Assembly: GCF_004342685.1 (NCBI RefSeq)
Contig: NZ_SMBZ01000042.1
Span: 1 to 34,267, forward strand
DNA from: Sphingobacterium alimentarium
GTDB lineage: Bacteria > Bacteroidota > Bacteroidia > Sphingobacteriales > Sphingobacteriaceae
Reading direction: 5' to 3'
DNA: 34,267 bases
Of the stretch, positions 7,606-16,209 are shown in pieces. How positions within the stretch are numbered: position 1 is the stretch's first letter; each line of letters opens with the position of its first letter. A model generated the notes under the pieces. The model saw nothing but the letters and a program-made list of their open reading frames with translations, was not told where the DNA came from and searched no databases. The position numbers were made by a program, and so were the translations under genes.

Positions 7606-9027
7606 ATGAGTACAAATAGAAGAGATTTTCTAAAAAAGGCATCCCTGTTGTCTGCTACAGCTATAAGCTTGCCCGCTTTGCATGTCAATGCGGCAGCGGC
7701 TCCGCGTTTTAATATGTCTGGATACGCAGCACCCAAGATTGATAAAGTACGTGTGGCTTTTGTCGGATTGGGAAATAGAGGTACAGGCGCCGTAGATAGG
7801 TTTACATATTTAGAAGGCACCGAAATTGTTGCTGTATGTGATAAGCACGCAGATAGAGTGACAAAACATCAAAATACCGTAGTAGGTCGTGGCTTGAAGA
7901 AGCCTGCTGGTTTCTCAGGCGATGATGGCTGGAAGGATATGTTAAAATCCGTGAAGATTGATTTATTATACATCTGTACACCATGGGATTTTCATACGGA
8001 GATGAGCATCGAAGGGATGAAAGCTGGTGCACATGTGGCTTGTGAAGTACCTATCGGGTTGACGGTAGAAGATTGCTGGAAAGTAGTTCGTGTGTCTGAA
8101 GAGACAAAAAAACATTGTATGATGTTGGAGAACTGCTGTTATGATTTCTTCGAATTGCAAACTTTAAACATGGCTAGAGCAGGTGTGTTTGGTGAGTTGG
8201 TTCATGCTGAAGGTGCTTATATTCACGATTTATTGGATTTGAATTTCAGCAAAACGTATTACGATGATTTCTGGAGATTGAAAGAAAATATCCGTTTCCA
8301 CGGTAACTTATATCCTACACATGGTATCGGTCCGGTAGCGCAGTGTTTGAATGTCAACCGCGGTGACGTGATGACTTCCTTGGTGAATGTCGCTTCGAAT
8401 GATTTCCAAATGGGCGAAGAGGCAAAACGCTTAGCCAAAGACGATCCTGCGACATATGGACAATTTGTAGGTGCAGAATACCGTGGCAATATGAATACAA
8501 CGCTTATACGTACGCAAAAAGGCAAAACCATCATGATCCAACATGATGTGACATCCCCTCGTCCGTATTCACGTATACATATGTTGAGTGGTACTCAAGG
8601 TTTCTGTGAGAAATATCCTAAGATTGGTATAAGCCTTAAATCCCACCAAAAAGGACATAGCTTCCTTCCTGAAGAGGAAATGAACAAATTGCGGGATCAA
8701 TATACACCTGAAATTGTGAAATTCATTGGTGAGCAGGCTAAGAAAGTAGGTGGTCACGGCGGTATGGACTTTATGATGGACTGGAGATTAATTGACTGTT
8801 TGCGCAATGGATTGGCTTTAGATCAAGATGTGTACGATGCGGCAGCTTGGAGTGCGATTGTACCATTAAGTGTCGAATCGACCAAAAAAGGAAAAACATT
8901 AGAGTTCCCTGATTTTACGCAAGGAGCTTGGATTTCCAACAAGCCAGTAGAACTTACGCTTAAAGGTGGTGGTAATACATGTATCCGCGCTAAAAAAGAC
9001 GGTAAAGGAAATCAATTAAACGTGTAA
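7606..9027 (+). CDS. Glycoside hydrolase family 109 protein (Gfo/Idh/MocA fold)
   Basis: A 473-aa exported NAD-dependent protein of the family that includes the alpha-N-acetylgalactosaminidase of Elizabethkingia. Residues 1-33 form a Tat-type signal (NRRDFLKK motif, then a hydrophobic stretch ending in alanines). A Rossmann NAD site follows at about 48-58 (VRVAFVGLGNRGTG). The family signature GNLYPTHGIGP contains Y236 and H239, which align by motif with the Tyr and His near the active site of the Elizabethkingia enzyme; MLENCCYD and CEVPIGLTVEDCW also match the family. GH109 enzymes cleave by a redox mechanism with bound NAD; known members remove terminal alpha-GalNAc, but many homologues are untested. 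Its own terminator follows, so it is probably a single transcription unit beside a sulfatase-maturation gene. Confidence 0.88.
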   Translation: MSTNRRDFLKKASLLSATAISLPALHVNAAAAPRFNMSGYAAPKIDKVRVAFVGLGNRGTGAVDRFTYLEGTEIVAVCDKHADRVTKHQNTVVGRGLKKPAGFSGDDGWKDMLKSVKIDLLYICTPWDFHTEMSIEGMKAGAHVACEVPIGLTVEDCWKVVRVSEETKKHCMMLENCCYDFFELQTLNMARAGVFGELVHAEGAYIHDLLDLNFSKTYYDDFWRLKENIRFHGNLYPTHGIGPVAQCLNVNRGDVMTSLVNVASNDFQMGEEAKRLAKDDPATYGQFVGAEYRGNMNTTLIRTQKGKTIMIQHDVTSPRPYSRIHMLSGTQGFCEKYPKIGISLKSHQKGHSFLPEEEMNKLRDQYTPEIVKFIGEQAKKVGGHGGMDFMMDWRLIDCLRNGLALDQDVYDAAAWSAIVPLSVESTKKGKTLEFPDFTQGAWISNKPVELTLKGGGNTCIRAKKDGKGNQLNV

Positions 9028-9049
9028 ATTGGTAAATGCAATAAATATT

Positions 9050-9080
9050 AAGGCTTCAGATGAATATCTTGAAGCCTTTT
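9050..9080 (+). terminator. Terminator of the GH109 gene
   Basis: AAGGCTTCA and TGAAGCCTT pair across an 11-base interval and are followed by T residues, 23 bp after the GH109 stop. It shows that the next coding region cannot sensibly begin at 9029, upstream of the hairpin. Confidence 0.75.
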
Positions 9081-9112
9081 CTTATTTTAGAGAACATAGT
9101 ACTTCAATCGTT

Positions 9113-10168
9113 ATGAGAATTTCCTATTTAGCCGCCTGCACCTTATTCCTTTCCTGTCAGATTGCTTTCCAAGATTCACAACATGGTGTGAACAAGGGAG
9201 ATACCTGTATGATGGACAATGTACCAACGCGCAATGTTTCTCCCGTATCACCCGAATTTTATAGCGGTAAAGATTCTGTAAAGATGGTTTTTGTGCAGGG
9301 AAGAAAATTTACGATAGGCACTTCTTATTTTGAAGATGCGGCGCCTGAAAGGGAAGTGGAGGTCAGTTCTTTCTATATGGATGAGCACGAAGTGACCAAT
9401 GCACAGTTTCGGAGATTTGTCGAAGAAACCAACTATGTCACCGTAGCTGAAAGGCCTTTGAATTCGAAAGATTTTCCAGGTGTAGATCCAAACATGCTGC
9501 AAGCCGGCTCTGCGGTATTTGTGGGGGATAGGCAAACACAAAATTTAGATAATCATTTGTCCTGGTGGGAATATATGCCGGGCGCGAACTGGAGGCATCC
9601 AGAAGGCCCCAAAAGTGATCTAAAAGGACGTGAAAATCATCCTGTAGTACACATAGCCTATGAAGATGCAGAAGCCTATGCCAAATGGGCGGGAAAGCGA
9701 CTACCTACAGAGGCCGAATGGGAATTAGCAGCTAAAGCGAATACGCATAAAGATGAAGCATTTTATTGGGGAAATGAACTCAAAAAGGATGGTAAATGGA
9801 TGGCAAATACGTATCAAGGTGCATTCCCAAAAAGCAACGCAAAACTAGATGGATTTAGTGGAACAGCACCTGTTAAATCCTTTCCTGCAAATGCTTTGGG
9901 TATCTATGATATGGTCGGTAATGTATGGGAATGGTGTTCAGACTACTACCGCTCGGGGTATGATCAGAACGACTCCAACAAAAATCCTAAAGGACCATCG
10001 GATTCCCACGATCCGCAAGAACCGAGATTAGTCAAACGCGTACAGCGGGGCGGTTCTTTTCTTTGCGTAGACAATTATTGCGAACGCTACAAAGCAGGCG
10101 GTAGAGGCAAAGGTGAAATCAATAGCCCAACCAATAATGTTGGTTTTCGCTGTGTAAAAGATGTGTAG
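9113..10168 (+). CDS. Lipoprotein formylglycine-generating enzyme (SUMF1/FGE)
   Basis: A 351-aa protein from the ATG at 9113. An upstream in-frame start at 9029 is rejected because it would place the GH109 terminator inside the gene and mask the signal peptide. The N-terminus MRISYLAACTLFLSCQ is a lipoprotein signal with the cysteine at residue 15. The FGE fold is evident: FTIGTS..., FYMDEHEVTNAQFRRFVEETNY, HPVVHIAYEDAEAYAKWAGKRLPTEAEWE (split across the middle), and GIYDMVGNVWEWCSDYY. The C-terminal block RGGSFLCVDNYCERYKAGGR carries two cysteines, C318 and C323, with the CxxxxC spacing of the copper-binding catalytic pair of true FGE (C336/C341 in the human enzyme). It should therefore convert a sulfatase active-site cysteine to formylglycine in the envelope. 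No sulfatase gene lies in the window. Confidence 0.88.
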   Translation: MRISYLAACTLFLSCQIAFQDSQHGVNKGDTCMMDNVPTRNVSPVSPEFYSGKDSVKMVFVQGRKFTIGTSYFEDAAPEREVEVSSFYMDEHEVTNAQFRRFVEETNYVTVAERPLNSKDFPGVDPNMLQAGSAVFVGDRQTQNLDNHLSWWEYMPGANWRHPEGPKSDLKGRENHPVVHIAYEDAEAYAKWAGKRLPTEAEWELAAKANTHKDEAFYWGNELKKDGKWMANTYQGAFPKSNAKLDGFSGTAPVKSFPANALGIYDMVGNVWEWCSDYYRSGYDQNDSNKNPKGPSDSHDPQEPRLVKRVQRGGSFLCVDNYCERYKAGGRGKGEINSPTNNVGFRCVKDV

Positions 10169-10178
10169 GAGTAAAAAA

Positions 10179-10244
10179 CTAATCTCGAACATCGTCATTT
10201 CGACGCAAGGAGAAATCTAAACAAGAGCCGGAGGTAGAGATTAG
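10179..10244. repeat. Intergenic repeat-like unit
   Basis: CTAATCTC at 10179 and GAGATTAG at 10237 form an outer inverted repeat enclosing TCGTCATTTCGACGCAAGGA. The phrase GTCATTTCGACG...AGGAGAAATCT is familiar from dispersed intergenic repeats in Bacteroidota genomes; this copy is short. There is only one copy in the window, so repeat status rests on recall and would need a genome search. Confidence 0.45.
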
Positions 10245-10374
10245 CTCTAAAAAATTCTGCATTGATATAGCTTGAAAAATAACAAACCTCGTTTGAAAGG
10301 GCTTAAACGAGATCAATATTTTATACTTTCTTAGAATATTGGAGTTGTGTAGCAGTTACCCATGTTAGGTGACG

Positions 10375-10600
10375 TTATAATTCGTGCAGTCTTATTTTTA
10401 TATAATTTTCAATTTCAATCGGATTAATTTTTTTGAATGGCTTATTATATTCTTCTTCAAACTCGAATTTTGAAAATCGAATAATTGATTCTAAATGGCT
10501 ATTGCGTTTGTCAAATTGTGCAATGTCTCGTAATATGTCAAAATATGCTCTTTAGGCAATTCGTCCACCAATAAACGGAAAATCACATTTAGACTTAACG
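10375..10600 (-). pseudogene. Frameshifted C-terminal gene remnant, unknown family
   Basis: Read on the minus strand, two frames join into plausible protein. The upstream frame gives IFRLLVDELPKEHI. After a one-base shift near 10540-10548, in a short T-run, the downstream frame gives DILRDIAQFDKRN and then a charged, helical stretch (RFSKFEFEEEYNKPFKK, NPIEIENYIKIRLHEL) to a TAA at 10375. No start codon with a convincing upstream region is visible, so this is the tail of a longer gene. I do not recognise the family. Confidence 0.5.
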
Positions 10601-10838
10601 TTCTTCAGAACCAAAATTGTAATTGAGAGGTTGTTTCATAAAGTTGTGCATAACGTTATTATATACACAATATAATGCTATTTCTTAGAGTTGTAAGTAT
10701 GTTTATAACTTTCTAAAAATTATAATCTTGAAACTTTCGGTTTTATTACGTTTGTCAAATAAAGACTAAGTAAGTGATATTATCTTTATTAAAATTGCTC
10801 AGTATATTTTACAACAAAAACCTCTATAAAATAAAAAA

Positions 10839-10866
10839 ACTCCCTTGCATATACATGCGAGGGAGT
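10839..10866 (-). terminator. carB terminator
   Basis: ACTCCCTTGCAT and ATGCGAGGGAGT pair over 12 bp with one mismatch/wobble around a 4-base loop. On the minus strand the stem is followed by a T-run (the A-run at 10833-10838 on plus), about 25 bp past the carB stop. Confidence 0.85.
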
Positions 10867-10891
10867 TCCTGTTATACTATTTCTTGATAGC

Positions 10892-13711
10892 TTATTGCGC
10901 GTTCAAGAACATTGATTTTTTAGATACTAAATCTCTAAAGTAAGGATCTTGTAAATCTTTGATAAAGCGGATAGCTTCACCTGTAGATTTCATCTCAGGA
11001 CCTAATTGCTTATCAACTTCTGGGAATTTAGAGAACGAGAATACAGGTTCTTTGATAGCCCATCCAGTCAATTTACGCTCGATAGTAAAATCTTTTAATT
11101 TATTCACACCCAGCATTACTTTCGTAGCAATATTGATGTAAGGTACATCGTACGCTTTAGCGATGAAAGGAACTGTACGTGATGCACGAGGGTTTGCCTC
11201 GATTACGTATACATTTTCACCTTTGATAGCAAACTGAATATTCAAAAGACCTTTTACATCCAATGCTTTTGCTAATTTAATCGAATATTCTTCCATTTTA
11301 GCTTGAACATTTTGTGATAAGCTGAATGGAGGTAATACTGCATAAGAGTCACCGGAGTGAATACCTGCTGGCTCAATGTGCTCCATCATACCGATGATGT
11401 GTACATCTTCACCATCACAGATCGAATCCGACTCAGCTTCTTCAGCGCGGTCTAAGAAATGGTCAATTAAGATTTGGTTACCAGGAAGATTTTTCAATAA
11501 GTTTACTACAGCTTTTTCTAAATCTTCGTCGTTGATAACGATGCTCATACCTTGACCACCTAATACATACGATGGACGAACCAATACCGGGTAACCTACT
11601 TCGTTCGCAACTTTGATTGCTTCTTCAGCTGAAGTTGCTACACCGTATTTCGGGTAAGGAATATCTAATTCTTTCAATAGATCAGAGAAGCTCCCACGAT
11701 CTTCAGCCAAGTCCATATTACTGAATGAAGTTCCGATAATCTTCACACCTAGCGCTTCTAGTCTGTCAGCCATTTTAAGTGCTGTCTGACCGCCTAATTG
11801 TACGATTACACCTTCTGGTTTTTCTAATTCGATAATTTCACGTACGTGCTCCCAGAATACAGGCTCGAAGTATAACTTGTCCGCCATATTGAAATCTGTA
11901 GAAACAGTCTCTGGGTTACAGTTCACCATGATAGCTTCGTAACCAGATTCTTTTGCTGCTAACAAACCATGTACACAAGAGTAATCGAATTCGATACCTT
12001 GACCAATACGGTTAGGACCAGAACCCAAAACGATGATTTTCTTTTTATCCGATACGATTGATTCGTTTTCTTCTTCGAAAGTAGAGTAGTAGTAAGGTGT
12101 TTGTGCAGGGAATTCAGCAGCACATGTGTCTACCATTTTGTACACACGGTTGATGCCTAATTCCTTACGACGATCGTATACCTGATCTTCTGTTACATTA
12201 CCCAATAACCAAGCGATTTGTTGATCCGAATATCCTTTTTGTTTCAAAGTCATGAAGAAGTCGCGTGGAATATTTGATAATTGATATCTTTTTAATTCAG
12301 TTTCTAATTGAACCAATTCTTGAATCTGAACTAAGTACCATTTGTCAATGTTTGTTGCTTTACGGATAGATTCCAAAGGAACGCCCAATTCGAAAGCATC
12401 TTTGATATGGAAAAGACGATCTGCACTTGGGTGCTCCAAGCTGTACATGATCTCTTCTAAATTGCGTGATTGACGACCGTCAGCACCTAGACCAGCACGA
12501 CCTGTTTCTAGCGACTGCGCCGCTTTTTGTAATGCCTCGATGAAAGTACGGCCAATTGCCATTACTTCACCCACAGCTTTCATCTGAAGACCTAACTCTT
12601 TGTTTGCACCCTTGAATTTATCAAAGTTGAAACGAGGAACTTTTACAATAACGTAATCTAAAGTAGGCTCGAAGTATGCAGAAGTAGTTTTAGTAATTTG
12701 ATTTTGCAACTCATCCAAGTTGTAACCGATAGCCAATTTAGCAGCGATTTTCGCGATAGGGTAACCTGTAGCTTTGGATGCTAATGCTGAAGAACGTGAT
12801 ACACGTGGATTGATCTCAATCGCGATGATATCTTCGTTTTCCGGATTCACTGAGAATTGTACGTTACAACCACCAGCGAAGTTACCGATCGAACGCATCA
12901 TCTTGATCGCTTGATTACGCATGTCTTGGTAACATTTGTCTGATAATGTCATGCCTGGCGCTACTGTAATCGAGTCTCCAGTGTGGATACCCATAGGGTC
13001 AAAGTTTTCGATTGTACAGATGATGATTACGTTATCATTTTTGTCACGTAACAATTCCAATTCGAATTCTTTCCAACCTAATACAGCTTGCTCTACCAAT
13101 ACTTCGTGCGTAGGAGAAGCGTGAAGACCACGGTTTAATGCCGCATCAAAATCTTCTTTCTTGTGCACAAAACCACCACCTGTACCCGCTAATGTGTACG
13201 ATGGACGAATTACCAATGGAAATCCAATTTCTTGTGCTGCTTCTTTACCTTCTAAGAAAGAGTTAGCGATTTTGGATGGCGCCACACCCACACCGATATC
13301 AATCATTAGTTGACGGAATTCTTCGCGGTTTTCCGTTTTTTCGATTGCTGCTACATCAACACCAATAACCTGAACATTATATTTTTCCCAAAGTCCGCGT
13401 TCTGATGCCTCAATACACAAGTTCAACGCAGTCTGACCACCCATAGTTGGTAATACCGCATCAATCTGTTGTTCTTGAAGAATTTGCTCAATACTCTCGC
13501 AAGTAAGGGGTAATAAATAAACGTTGTCTGCAACAACCGGGTCAGTCATAATAGTTGCAGGGTTAGAGTTGATTATCGAAACCTTGATGCCTTCTTCTTT
13601 TAAAGATAAAGCAGCTTGAGATCCTGAGTAATCAAATTCACACGCTTGTCCGATAACAATAGGACCAGAACCTATGATTAAAACGGAGTTAATGGAGGTG
13701 TTTCTAGGCAT
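10892..13711 (-). CDS. carB: Carbamoyl-phosphate synthase large subunit
   Basis: A 939-aa ATP-grasp enzyme that makes carbamoyl phosphate from bicarbonate, ammonia (from the CarA glutaminase) and two ATP, feeding arginine and pyrimidine synthesis. The tandem architecture is clear. The first half opens with [22 protein letters not shown] and the second with [21 protein letters not shown] at about residue 559. Each half has the ATP-grasp glycine-rich loop ([24 protein letters not shown]) and the [17 protein letters not shown] / [15 protein letters not shown] signature. The protein ends shortly after the second ATP-grasp region, about 130 residues short of the E. coli enzyme (1073 aa), so the C-terminal MGS-like allosteric domain is missing; similar short CarB proteins occur in other Bacteroidota. 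carA is not adjacent. The gene has its own promoter box and terminator. Confidence 0.96.
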   Translation of the reverse strand: MPRNTSINSVLIIGSGPIVIGQACEFDYSGSQAALSLKEEGIKVSIINSNPATIMTDPVVADNVYLLPLTCESIEQILQEQQIDAVLPTMGGQTALNLCIEASERGLWEKYNVQVIGVDVAAIEKTENREEFRQLMIDIGVGVAPSKIANSFLEGKEAAQEIGFPLVIRPSYTLAGTGGGFVHKKEDFDAALNRGLHASPTHEVLVEQAVLGWKEFELELLRDKNDNVIIICTIENFDPMGIHTGDSITVAPGMTLSDKCYQDMRNQAIKMMRSIGNFAGGCNVQFSVNPENEDIIAIEINPRVSRSSALASKATGYPIAKIAAKLAIGYNLDELQNQITKTTSAYFEPTLDYVIVKVPRFNFDKFKGANKELGLQMKAVGEVMAIGRTFIEALQKAAQSLETGRAGLGADGRQSRNLEEIMYSLEHPSADRLFHIKDAFELGVPLESIRKATNIDKWYLVQIQELVQLETELKRYQLSNIPRDFFMTLKQKGYSDQQIAWLLGNVTEDQVYDRRKELGINRVYKMVDTCAAEFPAQTPYYYSTFEEENESIVSDKKKIIVLGSGPNRIGQGIEFDYSCVHGLLAAKESGYEAIMVNCNPETVSTDFNMADKLYFEPVFWEHVREIIELEKPEGVIVQLGGQTALKMADRLEALGVKIIGTSFSNMDLAEDRGSFSDLLKELDIPYPKYGVATSAEEAIKVANEVGYPVLVRPSYVLGGQGMSIVINDEDLEKAVVNLLKNLPGNQILIDHFLDRAEEAESDSICDGEDVHIIGMMEHIEPAGIHSGDSYAVLPPFSLSQNVQAKMEEYSIKLAKALDVKGLLNIQFAIKGENVYVIEANPRASRTVPFIAKAYDVPYINIATKVMLGVNKLKDFTIERKLTGWAIKEPVFSFSKFPEVDKQLGPEMKSTGEAIRFIKDLQDPYFRDLVSKKSMFLNAQ

Positions 13712-13812
13712 TATTTATTAAATCAAAAAGTTTAAATATACAATTTGTTGCTATTGCAAAGCGGAAGAAATGCCTTTATAGAGAAGAGTATTCCGACTGC
13801 TTTGTCGGAGTG

Positions 13813-13820
13813 CAAAGTTA
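13813..13820 (-). promoter_or_regulatory. Bacteroidota -7 promoter box for carB
   Basis: On the minus strand this reads TAACTTTG, matching the Bacteroidota sigma factor consensus TAnnTTTG. It lies about 100 bp upstream of the carB ATG. No clear TTG -33 element is seen at the right distance, so confidence is moderate. Confidence 0.5.
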
Positions 13821-13926
13821 TATATTTTATTTTAATTATATAAGATTCTTCGGCTAAAACTTCAATTTATTTTATAAACATACCCTTGCTATTCAAAATC
13901 AATAGTATAAAGAATAAAACCTCAAA

Positions 13927-14208
13927 TTACTCTTCTTCATCCACGATATCGATACTTGCTTTGGTTTTGAATTCTAGTCTGAAATAGGGATATATATTAT
14001 CATCGTGTATGCAGCGCATGCCACCCAGATTTCTGAAACTTTTGACACTGGCGTAAGGGAGGGGTTGCCAATTATCACAGGTCCCAAATACGGATAATAA
14101 AAAATTCAGGTCATCGCCTTCTATTTTTGTCACCATGCCGTATATATATTCATTTTCTTGTGTTGCCTCACTTGCTGAAGAAATACTATCTAATAATTTC
14201 TTTGCCAT
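13927..14208 (-). CDS. Small acidic hypothetical protein
   Basis: A 93-aa protein that I do not recognise. It has no signal peptide or membrane segment. The N-terminal part is serine-rich (LLDSISSASEA), the middle has strand-like segments (YIYGMVTKIEGDDLNFLLSVFG), and the end is acidic (DIVDEEE). It lies about 100 bp downstream of the lipoprotein gene on the same strand and may be the last gene of that accessory cluster. If the upstream exported protein is a toxin, a small cytoplasmic protein such as this could be its immunity partner, but nothing in the sequence proves that. Confidence 0.6.
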   Translation of the reverse strand: MAKKLLDSISSASEATQENEYIYGMVTKIEGDDLNFLLSVFGTCDNWQPLPYASVKSFRNLGGMRCIHDDNIYPYFRLEFKTKASIDIVDEEE

Positions 14209-14311
14209 AATTATAATTTGTTAGGTTACCATGTGCTTCTTTGACTTTGAGTTGGATTTTCTGCTATAATTTCCTCGAATACTATTTTCTTATTATAATG
14301 ATATGTTCTAG

Positions 14312-15082
14312 TTAACGATGCTGTTGGCGTATATTGACATAGTCAAATTCCACATCATTTATTTTTGTTTTGATGGACATGGTATTGTATTGCCATTCGG
14401 CATGAAATCCCATGTCATCCGCATCAAAATGCCTCGTTTCTTTTGCATAAAGGTTGTTCATTATTAAATCAAGATATTTCGCCTCGAAGGCTTTATCTTT
14501 AGTTAGAATGTTTGGCAACTTTCTATCTTGCAAGGTGATTGGATATTCTGGTGTTAAAAACTTCAATGTATTATTAGGTCTAAGCTCCAAATAGATGTTT
14601 GCAAAATCAAATTCGTCACTATTTTTAACCTTAGATTTTGCAGAATGCAATGTCACCATGGTAATGGTAGAATCCGCTGATTTAATATTTTTGTTAATTT
14701 GATATATACCTAGTCGCACTCCTTTGCCTATATCTTTAATAAGGTCGATGGAATCTTGTTTCTTGCGACTATAGTAAAATCTATGGTCATCTATGAAGTA
14801 CAAATATAAACTATCTACTTTCTCGCTCTTATCCGTCAATTGAGATGCTGTATATCTGAATAAGTTTGTTCGTGCATATTTGATCTGATTTTTGTACATA
14901 TTCAATTGGTAATAACCTTTATTAGTTCTATTTAAAGAAGAATTGGTCAAGGATGCTTGTAAGCGCAAATACTCATCATATGGAAAATGTGGCATATATG
15001 ATTTACAAGCGTACATACTCATCCCAATGGTAATAGTCAATACCAAGAGTTTGAATAATCTGTGCCGCATATTATTTTTCAT
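14312..15082 (-). CDS. Putative lipoprotein of unknown function
   Basis: A 256-aa protein with a basic N-terminus, a hydrophobic core (LFKLLVLTITIGMSMYAC) and a cysteine at residue 26 that fits a lipoprotein signal. The mature part is rich in charged and aromatic residues with alternating strand-like segments and no cysteine pairs or recognisable motif. The start ATG follows 1 bp after the stop codon of the upstream broken gene (15084), so the two were clearly made as a translationally coupled pair. Family not recognised. Base composition is somewhat more AT-rich than the neighbouring housekeeping genes. Confidence 0.7.
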   Translation of the reverse strand: MKNNMRHRLFKLLVLTITIGMSMYACKSYMPHFPYDEYLRLQASLTNSSLNRTNKGYYQLNMYKNQIKYARTNLFRYTASQLTDKSEKVDSLYLYFIDDHRFYYSRKKQDSIDLIKDIGKGVRLGIYQINKNIKSADSTITMVTLHSAKSKVKNSDEFDFANIYLELRPNNTLKFLTPEYPITLQDRKLPNILTKDKAFEAKYLDLIMNNLYAKETRHFDADDMGFHAEWQYNTMSIKTKINDVEFDYVNIRQQHR

Positions 15083-15083
15083 C

Positions 15084-16074
15084 TTATTTGATAATGGGGT
15101 TGATACCTAAGGTTAGCATTGTTTCTTTATTTGCGTAGGTCAAATGACGTGGGTAGCCAAAGAAATCATGAATCTTATCTTGAATGTCAAAATTCGTCCG
15201 TCCGATAAAGCTGATGCCTGCGCTGTACTCATTCCAATTAACCTTTAATGTAGTCAATGAATTATTGAACAGTAAGTTGTAAAAGTTATTGTCATCCGCA
15301 TTCGGAATCATTAATATATTGGCTAATCGATAACCATCTTGCACATCATAGGTAAATCTATCAAAATTATACTCTATCGAGAACTCATTCAGTGTGGCCG
15401 TGGTGTTGTTGGGGTTGAATGAATGCGTAAATGACCACCACCTGTCCAAAACCTATCGTAATTGTCACCAACCAATTTGCCCAGAGTACCATCGTTATAA
15501 AAACCAAAAGATAACCAAGGTGTATTGAAGCCCACGAAGCCTACTTGCTGGTTTCTATTGTGCGAATTAATAATAAAATTAGTGCCATAAGAAACGGAGT
15601 AATGCTTCAAGTCGTAGTTTGAATAGGCCGTCATTTGATTGAAATGTTTGATCGGGTGTAAGTGCCTATTGTGTGGTTGAAACTCATCACCAAACTCAAT
15701 ATTCCCGATTAGGGAATTAATAAAATCTAATTCTACTTTCCTGTGCTTCTCGATGGACTCACCATTTTTATCTCTGTATATGTATTCATTCAGGATGTTT
15801 GTTCCTAATCCATTTGCGTAAATATTTATGGCGGATTGTAACATGAGTGATGCCGGAATATCATCCTTGCGTATAGCGGTGCCGATACTTATTCCAAGCG
15901 TGAAATGATTAGTAGGAGAGCCACTTAAATTCGCAGAACATTTCAATCCTATATTGAAATCAAGGTTGGTTTTATGGGGTTGAGATTTTACGAAGTCGGA
16001 AGAATAAACATAAAAAGAACAACGCCGATAAGTAAATTGGGTCTCCACCTCAGTAAGAAGATGGAACTGTTCAT
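15084..16074 (-). pseudogene. Exported barrel-like protein, resembles polymorphic toxin type 23 domain; two frameshifts
   Basis: Three frames join into one protein of about 330 aa. An ATG at 16074 opens a signal peptide (MNSSIFLLRWRPNLLIGVVL, then FMFILPTS) that runs into TAA about 15988; one frame over, the body continues with KSQPHKTNLDFNIGLK and reads to about 15440. There, after NYDRFWTGGG, the frame changes again and continues as SFTHSFNPNNTTATLNEFSIEY to the stop at 15084. The alternating aromatic strands and the block GFYNDGTLGKLVGDNYDRFWTGG followed by a late GISFIGRTNFD segment recall the polymorphic toxin type 23 (Ntox23) family of Bacteroidota; this is from memory of the family pattern and not certain. 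An outer-membrane or surface protein of another family is the alternative. It is coupled to the lipoprotein gene downstream. Both breaks are near short homopolymers, so sequencing error is possible. Confidence 0.55.
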
Positions 16075-16155
16075 AATTAATTATTGTTATTTGAGGGAGA
16101 TTTGGTTAATCTTTATTTAAATTCAATAATTAAATTTTGAAATATGCAAATAAAA

Positions 16156-16183
16156 AAGGTCAAACTTTTCGCAGTTTGACCTT
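16156..16183 (-). terminator. Terminator of the S9 peptidase gene
   Basis: AAGGTCAAACT and AGTTTGACCTT form an 11-bp perfect stem around a 6-base loop, followed on the minus strand by six T. It lies about 27 bp past the peptidase stop and separates it from the accessory cluster. Confidence 0.85.
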
Positions 16184-16209
16184 AATTTTAAAAGTTTTTC
16201 TAAATCTAT

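Larger units (their letters stand above)
10169..10838. other. Gene-poor stretch with a repeat and a gene remnant
   Basis: About 670 bases without an intact gene. Near the left end is a repeat-like unit (10179-10244). A frameshifted minus-strand coding remnant occupies about 10375-10600. The remainder, about 10610-10835, is AT-rich with nothing recognisable before the carB terminator. Confidence 0.5.

Noticed and set aside
9029..9112. Upstream in-frame extension of the formylglycine-generating enzyme
   Set aside because: It spans the GH109 terminator hairpin and hides a clear lipoprotein signal that begins at the ATG at 9113.
13792..13809. Small hairpin (TCCGAC/GTCGGA) upstream of carB as an attenuator
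   Set aside because: The likely -7 box at 13813-13820 would start transcription within or just at this hairpin, so it would not be transcribed whole; the stem is only 6 bp.
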